Below, one piece after another: positions 12,007 to 20,827 of a DNA stretch of 64,000 nt (position 1 is the stretch's first letter; each line of letters starts with the position of its first letter). This DNA is from Streptococcus devriesei DSM 19639 (GTDB lineage Bacteria; Bacillota; Bacilli; Lactobacillales; Streptococcaceae). The notes below the pieces were generated by a model. The model had not been told where the DNA came from, searched no databases, and was given only the letters and a program-made list of their open reading frames with translations. The position numbers and the translations under genes were made by a program. The DNA lies in contig NZ_AUIN01000019.1 of the NCBI RefSeq assembly GCF_000423725.1, positions 46,187 through 110,186 of the forward strand. The letters run 5' to 3'.

Positions 12007-12240
12007 AATAGAACAGGGGCTAAAATCCTAGTAAAAAAGATAAACGTTCTTGTGTCTTAGCGACACAGCGTCCGTTTCTTATTTTTATACGGATTTGACA
12101 CGCCCTTTGCGACACTTCGTTTGGTTAGTCGATTTTACTAAGCAAACGACGTTAGCGGGAGAGGCAGCCAAATCACTATGGTGATTGGCGTTTGTTATCA
12201 AGTGCATAGCACTTAGATAACAATCCTCTGCCGTATCTTA
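12007..12240 (+). repeat. Structured intergenic repeat, long form (copy E1)
   Basis: A 234-bp element starting AATAGAACAGGGGC and ending GTATCTTA. Its first ~95 bp is an imperfect palindrome: AAATCC/GGATTT outer, AAACG/CGTTT middle, GTGTCT/AGACAC inner. A further hairpin follows (CGTTTG..TTAGT / ACTAA..CAAACG). Then comes a three-way-junction-like part with AGAGG/CCTCT closing two hairpins, ATCAC/GTGAT and GTTATC-AAGTGC/GCACTT-GATAAC. A near copy in the other orientation lies at 18691-18874. No reading frame of note is inside. It sits inside the atp operon between atpG and atpD. The family name is not known to me; BOX, RUP or SPRITE-like elements of streptococci are possible relatives. Confidence 0.85.
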
Positions 12241-12241
12241 G

Positions 12242-12353
12242 TAATAGAACAGGGGCTAAAATCCTAGTAAAAAAGATAAACGTCCTTGTGTCTTGGAGAC
12301 ACAGCGTCCGTTTCCTATTTTTATACGGATTTCTTCACGCCCTTAGTATCTTA
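12242..12353 (+). repeat. Structured intergenic repeat, short form (copy E2)
   Basis: A 112-bp element in tandem with E1 and in the same orientation. It begins TAATAGAACAGGGGCTA and ends ACGCCCTTAGTATCTTA. Only the palindromic unit is present (AAATCC/GGATTT, TAAAAA/TTTTTA, AAACG/CGTTT, and the perfect GTGTCT-TGG-AGACAC tip). It ends 16 bases before the atpD ATG, so the ribosome site of atpD (AAAGGAG) directly follows its 3' end. A near-identical copy lies at 18577-18688 on the other strand. Confidence 0.85.
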
Positions 12354-12354
12354 A

Positions 12355-13776
<1,422 letters not shown>

Positions 13777-13788
13777 TGAGGTGACCAA

Positions 13789-14205
13789 ATGGCAGAAATG
13801 ACTGTACAAATCGTGACACCTGACGGTTTAAAATACGACCATCATGCTAAATTTATTCTGGTCAAGACGCCCGATGGGGAAATGGGTATCTTAGCTAACC
13901 ATGAAAATTTGATGGCACCGCTGGAAGTTCACGAAATGAAAATCCGGCGCATTGATGATGATAAGCATGTGGACTGGGTAGCGGTTAATGGCGGCATTAT
14001 TGAGATTAAGAATAATCTTGTGACCATTGTTGCTGACTCAGCTGAGCGTGAACGTGATATTGATGTGTCTCGGGCTGAGCGGGCTAAAATCCGGGCTGAA
14101 AAAGAAATCGAAAAAGCTAAAGAAGAACATCGCATTGATGAAGTACAGCGTGCACAGGTTGCTCTTAGACGAGCCCTTAATCGTATCAATGTCGGTTCCA
14201 AATAG
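13789..14205 (+). CDS. atpC: F-ATPase subunit epsilon
   Basis: Foot of the central stalk and brake on ATP hydrolysis (138 residues). N-terminal beta-sandwich domain (VQIVTPDGL at the start, [16 protein letters not shown]), then a C-terminal two-helix hairpin rich in Arg, Ala and Glu (about 88-136). Start ATG after GAGGTGACCAA. It is the last gene of the atp operon; a terminator follows 15 bp after the stop. Confidence 0.94.
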   Translation: MAEMTVQIVTPDGLKYDHHAKFILVKTPDGEMGILANHENLMAPLEVHEMKIRRIDDDKHVDWVAVNGGIIEIKNNLVTIVADSAERERDIDVSRAERAKIRAEKEIEKAKEEHRIDEVQRAQVALRRALNRINVGSK

Positions 14206-14220
14206 CAGCATGAAACGTAT

Positions 14221-14247
14221 AAAGGACAGCTATTATGGCTGTCTTTT
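14221..14247 (+). terminator. Terminator of the atp operon
   Basis: GACAGC (14225-14230), a seven-base loop, GCTGTC (14238-14243), then TTTT, with A-rich DNA on the left side. It lies directly after atpC. Confidence 0.75.
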
Positions 14248-14398
14248 CTGCTTTTTGCCGAAGTAACAGGGCACTAAGAGACAGTGCTTTAATCCCTTTT
14301 TTGACCTTCGCAAGAGTGCAAAATTCAACTGTTCTTGGTGAAACTTGAGTGTGACTCCAAAATCTTTATTTTTCTAAGTACAGTCCAATCCTCTTTTT

Positions 14399-14407
14399 TG
14401 GTATAAT
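14399..14407 (+). promoter_or_regulatory. Extended -10 promoter ahead of the DUF1146 gene
   Basis: TGGTATAAT (TG at 14399-14400, TATAAT at 14402-14407), with no good -35 hexamer. The expected transcription start is 14413-14415, which coincides with the ATG at 14414, so the message may be leaderless. Confidence 0.65.
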
Positions 14408-14413
14408 AGATTC

Positions 14414-14647
14414 ATGGATATTTTAAATAATGCTGTCATGCTGACAAGCCACTTGATTTTCATTGCTATTTTTTATCATTTGCTCATCAATCTGTTTGAT
14501 TGGGGAAAAATTATTAAAAACAGCTCTGAGAATGTGAGCCGCTTAAAGTTATTTTTATTATTTGTCAGTATTGCCGTTGGTTATATGACCAGCAGCTTTA
14601 TCTGGTCTGTGATTTCCTTGAGTCAGGATCTCTTTTTTGCGGTTTAA
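14414..14647 (+). CDS. DUF1146 (YwzB-like) small membrane protein
   Basis: A 77-residue protein with two hydrophobic segments (about 9-27 and 44-66) around the polar patch IIKNSSENVSRLK. It resembles the DUF1146/YwzB family found between the atp operon and murA in many Firmicutes; the function is unknown. No Shine-Dalgarno sequence precedes the ATG, and the -10 box ends only six bases upstream, so initiation on a leaderless message is likely. The next in-frame ATG (codon 9) has no ribosome site either. Placement directly before murA is conserved in streptococci as far as I recall. Confidence 0.75.
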   Translation: MDILNNAVMLTSHLIFIAIFYHLLINLFDWGKIIKNSSENVSRLKLFLLFVSIAVGYMTSSFIWSVISLSQDLFFAV

Positions 14648-14672
14648 TTAATTCGTCCTGATGGGTTTATTA

Positions 14673-14681
14673 TGGTATAAT
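14673..14681 (+). promoter_or_regulatory. Extended -10 promoter of murA
   Basis: TGGTATAAT with TATAAT at 14676-14681, and a weak -35 region. It lies between the DUF1146 stop (14647) and the murA start and should drive murA-epuA and possibly endA. Confidence 0.65.
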
Positions 14682-14714
14682 GCAAGAATAACAATACAGT
14701 GAATGGAGAAATTC

Positions 14715-15986
14715 GTGGATAAAATTATTATTGAAGGCGGAAAAACGCAGCTTAAGGGTGACGTTATTATTGAGGGGGCTAAAAATGCTGTTTTGCCCCT
14801 TTTAGCAGCTGCTATTTTGCCGACAGAAGGACAGACTCTGCTGGAAAATGTTCCGATTCTGTCAGATGTGTTTACAATGAATAATGTGGTACGCGGCCTC
14901 AATGTCAAAGTGGATTTTAACGAGGCTAACAACCAGGTCTCGCTTGATGCGACGGGAGATATTCTTGATGTGGCGCCTTATGAATATGTCAGCCAAATGC
15001 GTGCCTCAATTGTTGTTTTGGGGCCTATTTTGGCCAGAAACGGTCATGCTAAAGTTTCTATGCCGGGCGGCTGTACCATCGGAAGCCGTCCTATTGATCT
15101 GCATCTTAAAGGCTTGGAGGCCATGGGAGCTAAGATTGAGCAGGCTGGCGGCGATATTACGGCAACAGCTGAGCGTCTCAAGGGAGCCAATATCTACATG
15201 GACTTTCCAAGTGTCGGTGCAACGCAGAATCTGATGATGGCTGCTACCTTGGCAGAAGGAACGACCATTATTGAAAATGCTGCGCGTGAACCTGAGATTG
15301 TTGATTTGGCCAATCTCCTCAATAAAATGGGAGCAAGGGTCATCGGTGCGGGGACCGAAACTTTGACTATTATTGGTGTTGACAAGATGCACGGTGCTAA
15401 GCACAGTGTTGTTCAAGACCGGATTGAAGCCGGAACTTTTATGGTGGCAGCTGCTATGACCAGCGGCAATGTCTTAATCAGAGATGCTGTCTGGGAGCAT
15501 AACCGCCCGCTCATTTCTAAGTTAAGAGAAATGGGAGTGCAGGTTACGGAAGAAGACGAAGGGATTCGTGTGGTTTCTGATGTGACTAAATTAAAACCAG
15601 TTACTGTTAAAACCATGCCGCATCCCGGTTTCCCAACAGATATGCAGGCCCAGTTTACAGCCTTGATGGCTGTTGTTCAAGGGGAGTCTACTATGATTGA
15701 GACTGTCTTTGAAAATCGTTTCCAGCATTTGGAAGAAATGCGCCGCATGGGACTGACATCAGAGATCTTAAGAGATACTGCTATGATTCACGGCGGCCGC
15801 CGGCTTCAGGGAGCACAGGTGATGTCAACCGATCTGCGTGCCAGTGCTGCGCTTATCTTGACAGGCATGGTAGCAGATGGCCGTACGATTGTTGGCAATT
15901 TGAATCATTTGGATCGCGGTTATTTTCAATTTCATGAAAAATTAGCTAAATTAGGTGCAAGTATTCAGCGTGTTAATGGAGACTGA
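14715..15986 (+). CDS. murA: UDP-N-acetylglucosamine 1-carboxyvinyltransferase
   Basis: First committed step of peptidoglycan synthesis: transfers enolpyruvate from PEP to UDP-GlcNAc. The EPSP-synthase-like fold is recognisable from [13 protein letters not shown] (residues ~20-32) and the catalytic Cys at about 120 (GGCTIGSRP), the target of fosfomycin in the family. The start is taken as GTG at 14715, because GGAG lies about 6 bases ahead and MDKIIIEGG is the conserved start; the ATG at 14703 would overlap that ribosome site. Length is 423 residues. Streptococci carry two MurA paralogues; which one this is cannot be told here. Confidence 0.94.
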   Translation: MDKIIIEGGKTQLKGDVIIEGAKNAVLPLLAAAILPTEGQTLLENVPILSDVFTMNNVVRGLNVKVDFNEANNQVSLDATGDILDVAPYEYVSQMRASIVVLGPILARNGHAKVSMPGGCTIGSRPIDLHLKGLEAMGAKIEQAGGDITATAERLKGANIYMDFPSVGATQNLMMAATLAEGTTIIENAAREPEIVDLANLLNKMGARVIGAGTETLTIIGVDKMHGAKHSVVQDRIEAGTFMVAAAMTSGNVLIRDAVWEHNRPLISKLREMGVQVTEEDEGIRVVSDVTKLKPVTVKTMPHPGFPTDMQAQFTALMAVVQGESTMIETVFENRFQHLEEMRRMGLTSEILRDTAMIHGGRRLQGAQVMSTDLRASAALILTGMVADGRTIVGNLNHLDRGYFQFHEKLAKLGASIQRVNGD

Positions 15987-15988
15987 CA

Positions 15989-16177
15989 ATGAACAGCGGA
16001 TGGAAATATGTTCGTAATCAATTAGCTTTTGTTATTCTGATAGCTATTTTATGCCTTATCTTTTTAGCGGTCGGGCTGATGTTTGGCTACAGTTTCATCG
16101 GCGAAGGCAAGGATCCTTTGTCTGTTTTATCTTGGGATAAGTGGCAGTCGCTGATTGATAAATTTACAGGAAAGTAG
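15989..16177 (+). CDS. epuA: EpuA family small membrane protein
   Basis: A 62-residue protein with a short basic N-terminus, one strong membrane helix (about 13-36, FVILIAILCLIFLAVGLMFG) and a short outer tail. It starts 2 bp after the murA stop with GGAG in the murA end, so it is coupled to murA, and precedes endA. This position and size match EpuA, named in pneumococcus for its place upstream of endA. It is sometimes labelled as a DNA-directed RNA polymerase beta subunit; nothing in the sequence supports polymerase activity. Function unknown. Confidence 0.8.
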   Translation: MNSGWKYVRNQLAFVILIAILCLIFLAVGLMFGYSFIGEGKDPLSVLSWDKWQSLIDKFTGK

Positions 16178-16225
16178 GGGTTCCCTGCTTTTTTGCTGAC
16201 ATATTTAGGATAATGAGGAAACTTT

Positions 16226-17107
16226 ATGGCGAGAAAGACTTATAGAACTAAGAAACAGACCAAACTGCTGATCTCTGTACTCGCTGCCTTGCTCTTGCTG
16301 CTTTTGACCTATATTGCAACGGATGAGCGGATTGCCGACAGCAATCCGATAAAGCAGGCGGCTCAGCTGGTGACAGGGAAAAAAGAAACTCCGGAAATTC
16401 CCTCAAATGGCTCCCAAAGCAATCAGGTTGCTCCCAGTCAAGAGCTGGCTAATACAGTCCTAACGGCTTCTGTTAAAAAAGCATTGGGTTCTCATATTGA
16501 ATGGAATGGTGCGGGTGCTTTTATCATTAATCATAATAAGACCGCCCTTAAGGCTGATGTTGCCAGTCTCCCTTATGCCAACAATAAAACAAAGACAGTG
16601 CAGGGGGAGACCGTTCCGACAGTAGCCAATGCACTGTTGACCAAGGCAACACGTCAATACAGAAATCGCGCAGAGACAGGAAATGGGACAACTGACTGGC
16701 AGCCTGCGGGCTGGCATCAGCTGTATCGCCTGAGCGGCGATTATGATCATGCGGTTGACCGCGGACATTTACTGGGGTATGCTTTGGTTGGCGGTCTAAA
16801 AAGCTTTGATGCATCAACAAGTAATCCTCGGAATGTAGCGACACAAACAGCCTGGTCCAATCAAGCCAGCCGTTCGGATTCAACCGGGCAAAATTATTAT
16901 GAGACAATAATCAGAAGAGCTCTGGACAGCCGTAAGCGTGTTCGCTACCGCGTAACTCTTCTCTATGAAGGCAATAATATTTTGGCGAGCGGCAGCCATT
17001 TAGAGGCTAAATCTTCTGATGGCAGCTTAGAATTTAATGTTTTCATTCCAAACGTTCAAAGCGGTCTGACCTTTGATTATGCCACGGGTCAGGTTAGAAC
17101 CAATTGA
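16226..17107 (+). CDS. endA: DNA-entry/extracellular nuclease EndA
   Basis: Membrane-anchored non-specific nuclease (293 residues). One N-terminal anchor helix (about 14-30) follows a basic stretch, then a Ser/Gln/Pro-rich linker, then the beta-beta-alpha metal nuclease domain. The DRGH motif at 178-181 supplies the general-base His, and the following [15 protein letters not shown] stretch has the metal-binding Asn. In pneumococcus EndA degrades one strand during DNA uptake and cuts neutrophil traps; that role here is by family. Ribosome site GAGGAAA lies ahead of the ATG. A strong bidirectional terminator follows. Confidence 0.92.
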   Translation: MARKTYRTKKQTKLLISVLAALLLLLLTYIATDERIADSNPIKQAAQLVTGKKETPEIPSNGSQSNQVAPSQELANTVLTASVKKALGSHIEWNGAGAFIINHNKTALKADVASLPYANNKTKTVQGETVPTVANALLTKATRQYRNRAETGNGTTDWQPAGWHQLYRLSGDYDHAVDRGHLLGYALVGGLKSFDASTSNPRNVATQTAWSNQASRSDSTGQNYYETIIRRALDSRKRVRYRVTLLYEGNNILASGSHLEAKSSDGSLEFNVFIPNVQSGLTFDYATGQVRTN

Positions 17108-17112
17108 AAATC

Positions 17113-17162
17113 AAAAAAGTGCTGGATTAACAGAGGTTATCACTGTGAGTCCGGCACTTTTT
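17113..17162. terminator. Bidirectional terminator between endA and the amino-acid ABC operon
   Basis: AAAAAGTGC-GGA on the left and TCCGGCACTTTTT on the right form a long stem that works in both directions. It separates convergent endA (plus) and the permease gene (minus). Confidence 0.85.
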
Positions 17163-17192
17163 AGTGTATTTGAAAATGAAAAATTTATATTT

Positions 17193-17843
17193 TTAGTCAG
17201 CAGCCTGTTCCCACCGTTTAGCAAGGCGGCGTGAGAAGCTTGAAATGATAAAGTTGATAACAAAATAGGTTGCTGCAACGATACCATAAAGCGTAAAGAC
17301 TTGATCAGCTTCAAAATACTGCCCCATGAGAATCTGGCTCTTGCCAAACAGCTCTTGGAGAGCGATAACAGAATAAAGGAAGGAAGTATCCTTAATCACA
17401 GTAACGAACTGAGAAATGATAGCAGGCAGCATCTTTCGGACAGCTTGCGGGAAAACGATGTAAATGAAAATCTGGAAATGCGTGAATCCCTGAGCCAGAC
17501 CTGCTTCTGTCTGTCCATTATCAATAGCGTTTAAACCGCCGCGGACAATTTCTGCCAAAGCAGCAGAGGTAAATACAGTAAAAGCAGTAATACCGGCAGG
17601 TGTTGATTTCATCTGAAAGACTAAGAAAACAATGAATATCCACAAAAGATTGGGAACATTTCTGACAAATTCGATGTAAATGCTGGCTATCCATCTGAGC
17701 AGTTTATTTTTACCATTGCGCATAACGGCTAAAATAGTGCCGAAAATCGTTGACAGGACAATAGAAATAAAGGAGATATAAAGCGTTAACCATAAACCCT
17801 GAAGTAAGAAATTAATATTTGTTGATGTTAAGAGTTCTTTCAT
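17193..17843 (-). CDS. Polar amino-acid ABC transporter permease (second)
   Basis: HisM/GlnP-type inner-membrane permease of 216 residues with about five helices. The cytoplasmic coupling segment is seen in GLAQGFTHFQIFIYIVFPQA (about residues 133-152), the EAA-like loop that docks on the ATPase. It starts 13 bp after the first permease gene and probably forms a heterodimer with it. Last gene of a four-gene minus-strand operon (ATPase, binding protein, two permeases). The substrate is most likely glutamate, glutamine, aspartate or a similar polar amino acid; the sequence alone does not decide. Confidence 0.88.
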   Translation of the reverse strand: MKELLTSTNINFLLQGLWLTLYISFISIVLSTIFGTILAVMRNGKNKLLRWIASIYIEFVRNVPNLLWIFIVFLVFQMKSTPAGITAFTVFTSAALAEIVRGGLNAIDNGQTEAGLAQGFTHFQIFIYIVFPQAVRKMLPAIISQFVTVIKDTSFLYSVIALQELFGKSQILMGQYFEADQVFTLYGIVAATYFVINFIISSFSRRLAKRWEQAAD

Positions 17844-17856
17844 GTGTTAACCTCCT

Positions 17857-18561
17857 TTATAAATTGTAAGCCTTTTTGTTGGCCTCTTCTTTGCGGCGTG
17901 CCCAAGTTGCAAGCGGGAAACACATGATAAAGTAAAGAAGAGCGGCACCGGCAAAGGCCGGAACATAGTTGGTGGTATCATAGGCCCAGGCCTTGGCTGT
18001 AAACATAATATCTGCACCGGAGATGATGGCCACCGTTGATGTGTTCTTGATGAGATTGACCACTTGGTTTGTCATCGGCGGTAAAATGGTGCGAATAGCC
18101 TGTGGCAGAATAATCAGACTCATTGTTTCACGATAGCTGAAACCTTGAGACAGAGCTGCTTCTGTCTGTCCTTTAGGAACAGACTCAATGCCGGAACGAA
18201 TGACTTCTGCGATGTAGGCACCATGGTAAATGCCCACACAGAGAACGGCGGTGAAAAAGGCAGAAATCATAAGAGCTCCGCTTGTTAGAATGGCTAAGCC
18301 ATAATAAACAAAAACAAACTGCACCAGCAAGGGGGTATTTTGAAAAACTTCAACATAGATACGAGCCAGTCCTTTAAGGACCTTACTTTTAGAAGATCCC
18401 ATTGCCCCGAAGATAATGCCTAAAAGCAAAGACAGAAGCAGGGCAAGAATTGACATTTCAAGGGTATAAAGGAAACCTTTTAAGAATTCTCCAAAGTTGG
18501 CAAAGAAGGCTCCCCAGCGGCTCAAAGCAAAAGGCCCAGAGGCGGTTGTGAGTAATATCAT
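17857..18561 (-). CDS. Polar amino-acid ABC transporter permease (first)
   Basis: HisM/GlnP-type permease of 234 residues with several membrane helices and the coupling loop AALSQGFSYRETMSLIILPQ. Its ATG is preceded by AAAGGAG, which directly abuts the 3' end of an intergenic repeat (18577-18688). That repeat cluster splits it from the binding-protein gene upstream in the operon. Despite the 310-bp gap, both lie on one strand with no clear promoter between, so they are probably still one transcription unit unless the repeats terminate or cut the message. Confidence 0.88.
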   Translation of the reverse strand: MILLTTASGPFALSRWGAFFANFGEFLKGFLYTLEMSILALLLSLLLGIIFGAMGSSKSKVLKGLARIYVEVFQNTPLLVQFVFVYYGLAILTSGALMISAFFTAVLCVGIYHGAYIAEVIRSGIESVPKGQTEAALSQGFSYRETMSLIILPQAIRTILPPMTNQVVNLIKNTSTVAIISGADIMFTAKAWAYDTTNYVPAFAGAALLYFIMCFPLATWARRKEEANKKAYNL

Positions 18562-18576
18562 AATGTCTCCTTTAAT

Positions 18577-18688
18577 TAAGATACAAAGAGCGTGAAGAAA
18601 TCCGTATAAAAATAGGAAACGGACGCCGTGTCGTTAAGACACAAGGACGTTTATCTTTTTTACTAGGATTTTAGCTCGTGTTCAATTA
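18577..18688 (-). repeat. Structured intergenic repeat, short form (copy E2')
   Basis: Read on the minus strand it begins TAATTGAACACGAGCTA and ends GCTCTTTGTATCTTA. The interior is nearly the same palindrome as copy E2 at 12242-12353, with the tip GTGTCTTAACGACAC. Its 3' end lies 15 bases before the ATG of the first permease gene, so AAAGGAG follows the element at once, exactly as at atpD. Confidence 0.85.
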
Positions 18689-18690
18689 AC

Positions 18691-18874
18691 AAGATACGGC
18701 AGAGGATTGTTATCTAAGTGCTTTGCACTTGATAACAAACGCCAATCACCATAGTGAATTGGCTGCCTCTCCCGCTAACGTCGTTTGGTTAGTAAGATCG
18801 ACCAACTAAACGACGTGTCGCAAAGGGCGTTTCACATTCGTATAAAAATAGGAAATGGACGCCGTGTTCAGTTA
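18691..18874 (-). repeat. Structured intergenic repeat, long form with internal deletion (copy E1')
   Basis: Minus-strand near copy of E1 (12007-12240). The complex hairpin part is kept with several paired changes, but the 5' palindromic unit lacks about 50 bp: the text jumps from the GACGCCGTG side to the terminal GTGTTCAGTTA. The outer end TAACTGAACAC coincides with the TAA stop codon of the binding-protein gene. Confidence 0.8.
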
Positions 18875-19690
18875 CTTCTGAGTGTCCGGCTCGGCAGATT
18901 CAAGATTGTATTTGTCATAAATCTTTTCCAGACTCTTGTCAGCAGACCATTTATCAAGTAATTGATTGACGTATTTAGTCAATCCGGTGTTTGATTTTTT
19001 AGTAGCAATTCCATACTCTTGTGTGTTGAAACCTGCCTTAAGCAGCCGTGACTGCTTGCTGACATAGCCGGTCAGGATTGACTTGTCAACCGAGAAGGCA
19101 TTGATACGCTTAGAGTAAAGAGAAATGGCTAATTCCGGAAAACTTCCCAGCTGAACATATTTAAATTTTAAATGATGTTCCTTAGCATAGACCTCAAGAC
19201 TGGCCTTGGTCGTTGCTCCCTGAGAAACACCGATAGTCAGACCGTCCAGATCAGAGATTTTTGAGATTTTGCTGGATTTGCGAACCAAAAAACCAATCTG
19301 GTCGTAATAATACGGCTTAGATATACTGTAAGAAGCCTGACGCTCCGGCGTGATGGTATAAGTGGCGATTACCAGATCAACCTGCCCATTATCCATAAGC
19401 GGTTCACGCGTCTGTGTGGTAACAGGGACAAGCTCCAGTTTAACGCCGATTGATTTGGCAATCTTGCGGGCAACATCAATCTCCATTCCTTCATACTTGC
19501 CAGTTTCAGCACTGTAGTATCCAAAATTAGGTACATCTTGCTTAACACCGACTTTTAGGACGCCGGCTTTTTTAATTTTCTGGACTTCTTTCACAGAAGA
19601 TGTGTCCGCAGAAACCTTTGAGACACCTGCAAAGCTGACAAACAAGATGAGAAGGAGACTGATTGCAGCTATTATTTTTTTAACATTCAT
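18872..19690 (-). CDS. Extracellular solute-binding protein, polar amino-acid type, without lipobox
   Basis: Family-3 (PF00497-like) binding protein of 272 residues. The mature part reads VLKVGVKQDVPNFGY, then EGMEIDVARKIAKSIG and VDLVIATYTITPER, typical of glutamate/glutamine/aspartate-binding proteins. The N-terminal signal peptide (KKIIAAISLLLILFVSF) ends with a plausible VSA signal-peptidase-I site near residue 28. There is no cysteine anywhere in the protein, so it cannot be a lipoprotein, which is unusual for a Gram-positive ABC importer. Its stop codon lies in the end of repeat E1'. Confidence 0.87.
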   Translation of the reverse strand: MNVKKIIAAISLLLILFVSFAGVSKVSADTSSVKEVQKIKKAGVLKVGVKQDVPNFGYYSAETGKYEGMEIDVARKIAKSIGVKLELVPVTTQTREPLMDNGQVDLVIATYTITPERQASYSISKPYYYDQIGFLVRKSSKISKISDLDGLTIGVSQGATTKASLEVYAKEHHLKFKYVQLGSFPELAISLYSKRINAFSVDKSILTGYVSKQSRLLKAGFNTQEYGIATKKSNTGLTKYVNQLLDKWSADKSLEKIYDKYNLESAEPDTQK

Positions 19691-19710
19691 AGACTTTCTC
19701 CTTAAATACC

Positions 19711-20478
19711 CTAATCTTTAGTAGTCACACGGTCGCTGGTGTGGTTGATGACCTTGCTTAGGAATTGTTTGGCACGCGGATCTTTTGGATCTTCAAAGAA
19801 ACCTTTGACATCCGTTGTGTCTTCCAGAATTTCTCCGTCTGCCATGAAGATAATGCGGTCGGCAACCTCCCGGGCAAATCCCATTTCGTGGGTTACCACA
19901 ATCATATTCATGCCTTCCAAAGCGAGATTTTTCATAACGGCCAGAACATCACCAATCGTTTCAGGGTCAAGGGCAGAAGTCGGCTCATCAAAGAGCAGAA
20001 GCTCTGGGTTCATGGCAAGTCCGCGGGCAATAGCAATCCGCTGTTTTTGTCCGCCGGAGAGCATACCCGGATAGGAATCCTTGCGATCCCACATATTAAC
20101 ATAGGTTAAATATTTTTCAGCGATAGCATTGGCCTTATCCTTGTTCATGCCTAATACTTTTATAGGAGCCAATGTAACATTTTCTAGCACAGTTTTGTGA
20201 GGATAGAGGTTGAAATGCTGGAATACCATGCCAACTTCCTTACGCAGCTGAACCAAATCTTTATTAGAAGCGTTAGTGAGTTCATGCCCGTTAACAATGA
20301 GTTCACCAGAGTTAATCGATTCGAGGGCGTTTATGGTGCGAATCAGCGTGGACTTGCCGGAACCAGACGGCCCAAGCAAAACGACGACCTGCCCTTTTTC
20401 AATTTCTAGGTTAATGTTGCGAAGGGCGTGGTAATCCCCGTAATATTTTTCGACATTTTTGAAGGTAATCAGCGCCAT
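19711..20478 (-). CDS. Polar amino-acid ABC transporter ATP-binding protein
   Basis: GlnQ/HisP-type ATPase of 255 residues. Walker [10 protein letters not shown] (about 36-44), signature [15 protein letters not shown] (about 136-150), Walker [15 protein letters not shown], and the H-loop VVTHEMGF are all intact. The frame is open to a farther ATG (20544), but the ATG at 20478 follows AAGGAGAAGACT and starts the conserved [15 protein letters not shown], so it is chosen. First gene of the operon, with a good promoter about 60 bp upstream. Confidence 0.93.
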   Translation of the reverse strand: MALITFKNVEKYYGDYHALRNINLEIEKGQVVVLLGPSGSGKSTLIRTINALESINSGELIVNGHELTNASNKDLVQLRKEVGMVFQHFNLYPHKTVLENVTLAPIKVLGMNKDKANAIAEKYLTYVNMWDRKDSYPGMLSGGQKQRIAIARGLAMNPELLLFDEPTSALDPETIGDVLAVMKNLALEGMNMIVVTHEMGFAREVADRIIFMADGEILEDTTDVKGFFEDPKDPRAKQFLSKVINHTSDRVTTKD

Positions 20479-20534
20479 AGTCTTCTCCTTGTTTAACATA
20501 AATTCATTGTTAGCTTTTCTAACATTGTATAAAT

Positions 20535-20563
20535 ATACTACCATACAAATTTTTTCTTGTCAA
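20535..20563 (-). promoter_or_regulatory. Promoter of the amino-acid ABC operon
   Basis: On the minus strand, TTGACA (20558-20563), a 17-base spacer ending in TGG, then TAGTAT (20535-20540), an extended -10. It diverges from the vicR promoter. Confidence 0.75.
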
Positions 20564-20621
20564 ATGTTATCAGAAAATTCAGTAAGATAACTTTTTATAA
20601 TATTTGAAATAAACTTGTTGG

Positions 20622-20650
20622 TTTTCATTTGTTAGTGATTTTGGTATAAT
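20622..20650 (+). promoter_or_regulatory. Promoter of vicRKX
   Basis: TTTTCA (20622-20627), 17-base spacer, and TATAAT (20645-20650) preceded by TG at the extended position. The expected start near 20657 gives a leader of about 170 bases. Confidence 0.65.
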
Positions 20651-20656
20651 CGAATG

Positions 20657-20827
20657 GAGATTACTTTGAACAATAAGGTTTGAAGTAAAATAAGAATGGT
20701 TCTGATGCCGGGAGAATTCTAATCAGTTTGAAATAAAAGTCAGATAATTATTAAAAAGTATTCTGATTTCTGAAATTTCTTACTTATTTAATGAAGCCTG
20801 GTTAGAACCATAAGTGAGGTATTCATA
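20657..20827 (+). promoter_or_regulatory. Long vicR leader with nested and competing inverted repeats
   Basis: The 170-base leader carries ATGGTTCT (20696-20703) pairing with AGAACCAT (20804-20811), and inside it AATCAG (20721-20726) pairing with CTGATT (20763-20768). The same ATCAG (20722-20726) can instead pair with CTGAT at 20702-20706, which also uses bases of the outer stem. The two folds exclude each other. No reading frame of note is in the leader. A regulatory role is inference from pairing only. Confidence 0.4.

Noticed and set aside
12007..12353. CRISPR array in the repeat cluster
   Set aside because: Units are 110-234 bp, palindromic, only two in tandem, and there are no regular spacers or cas genes.
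15989..16177. RNA polymerase beta subunit label for the EpuA protein
   Set aside because: 62 residues with one membrane helix and no polymerase motif.
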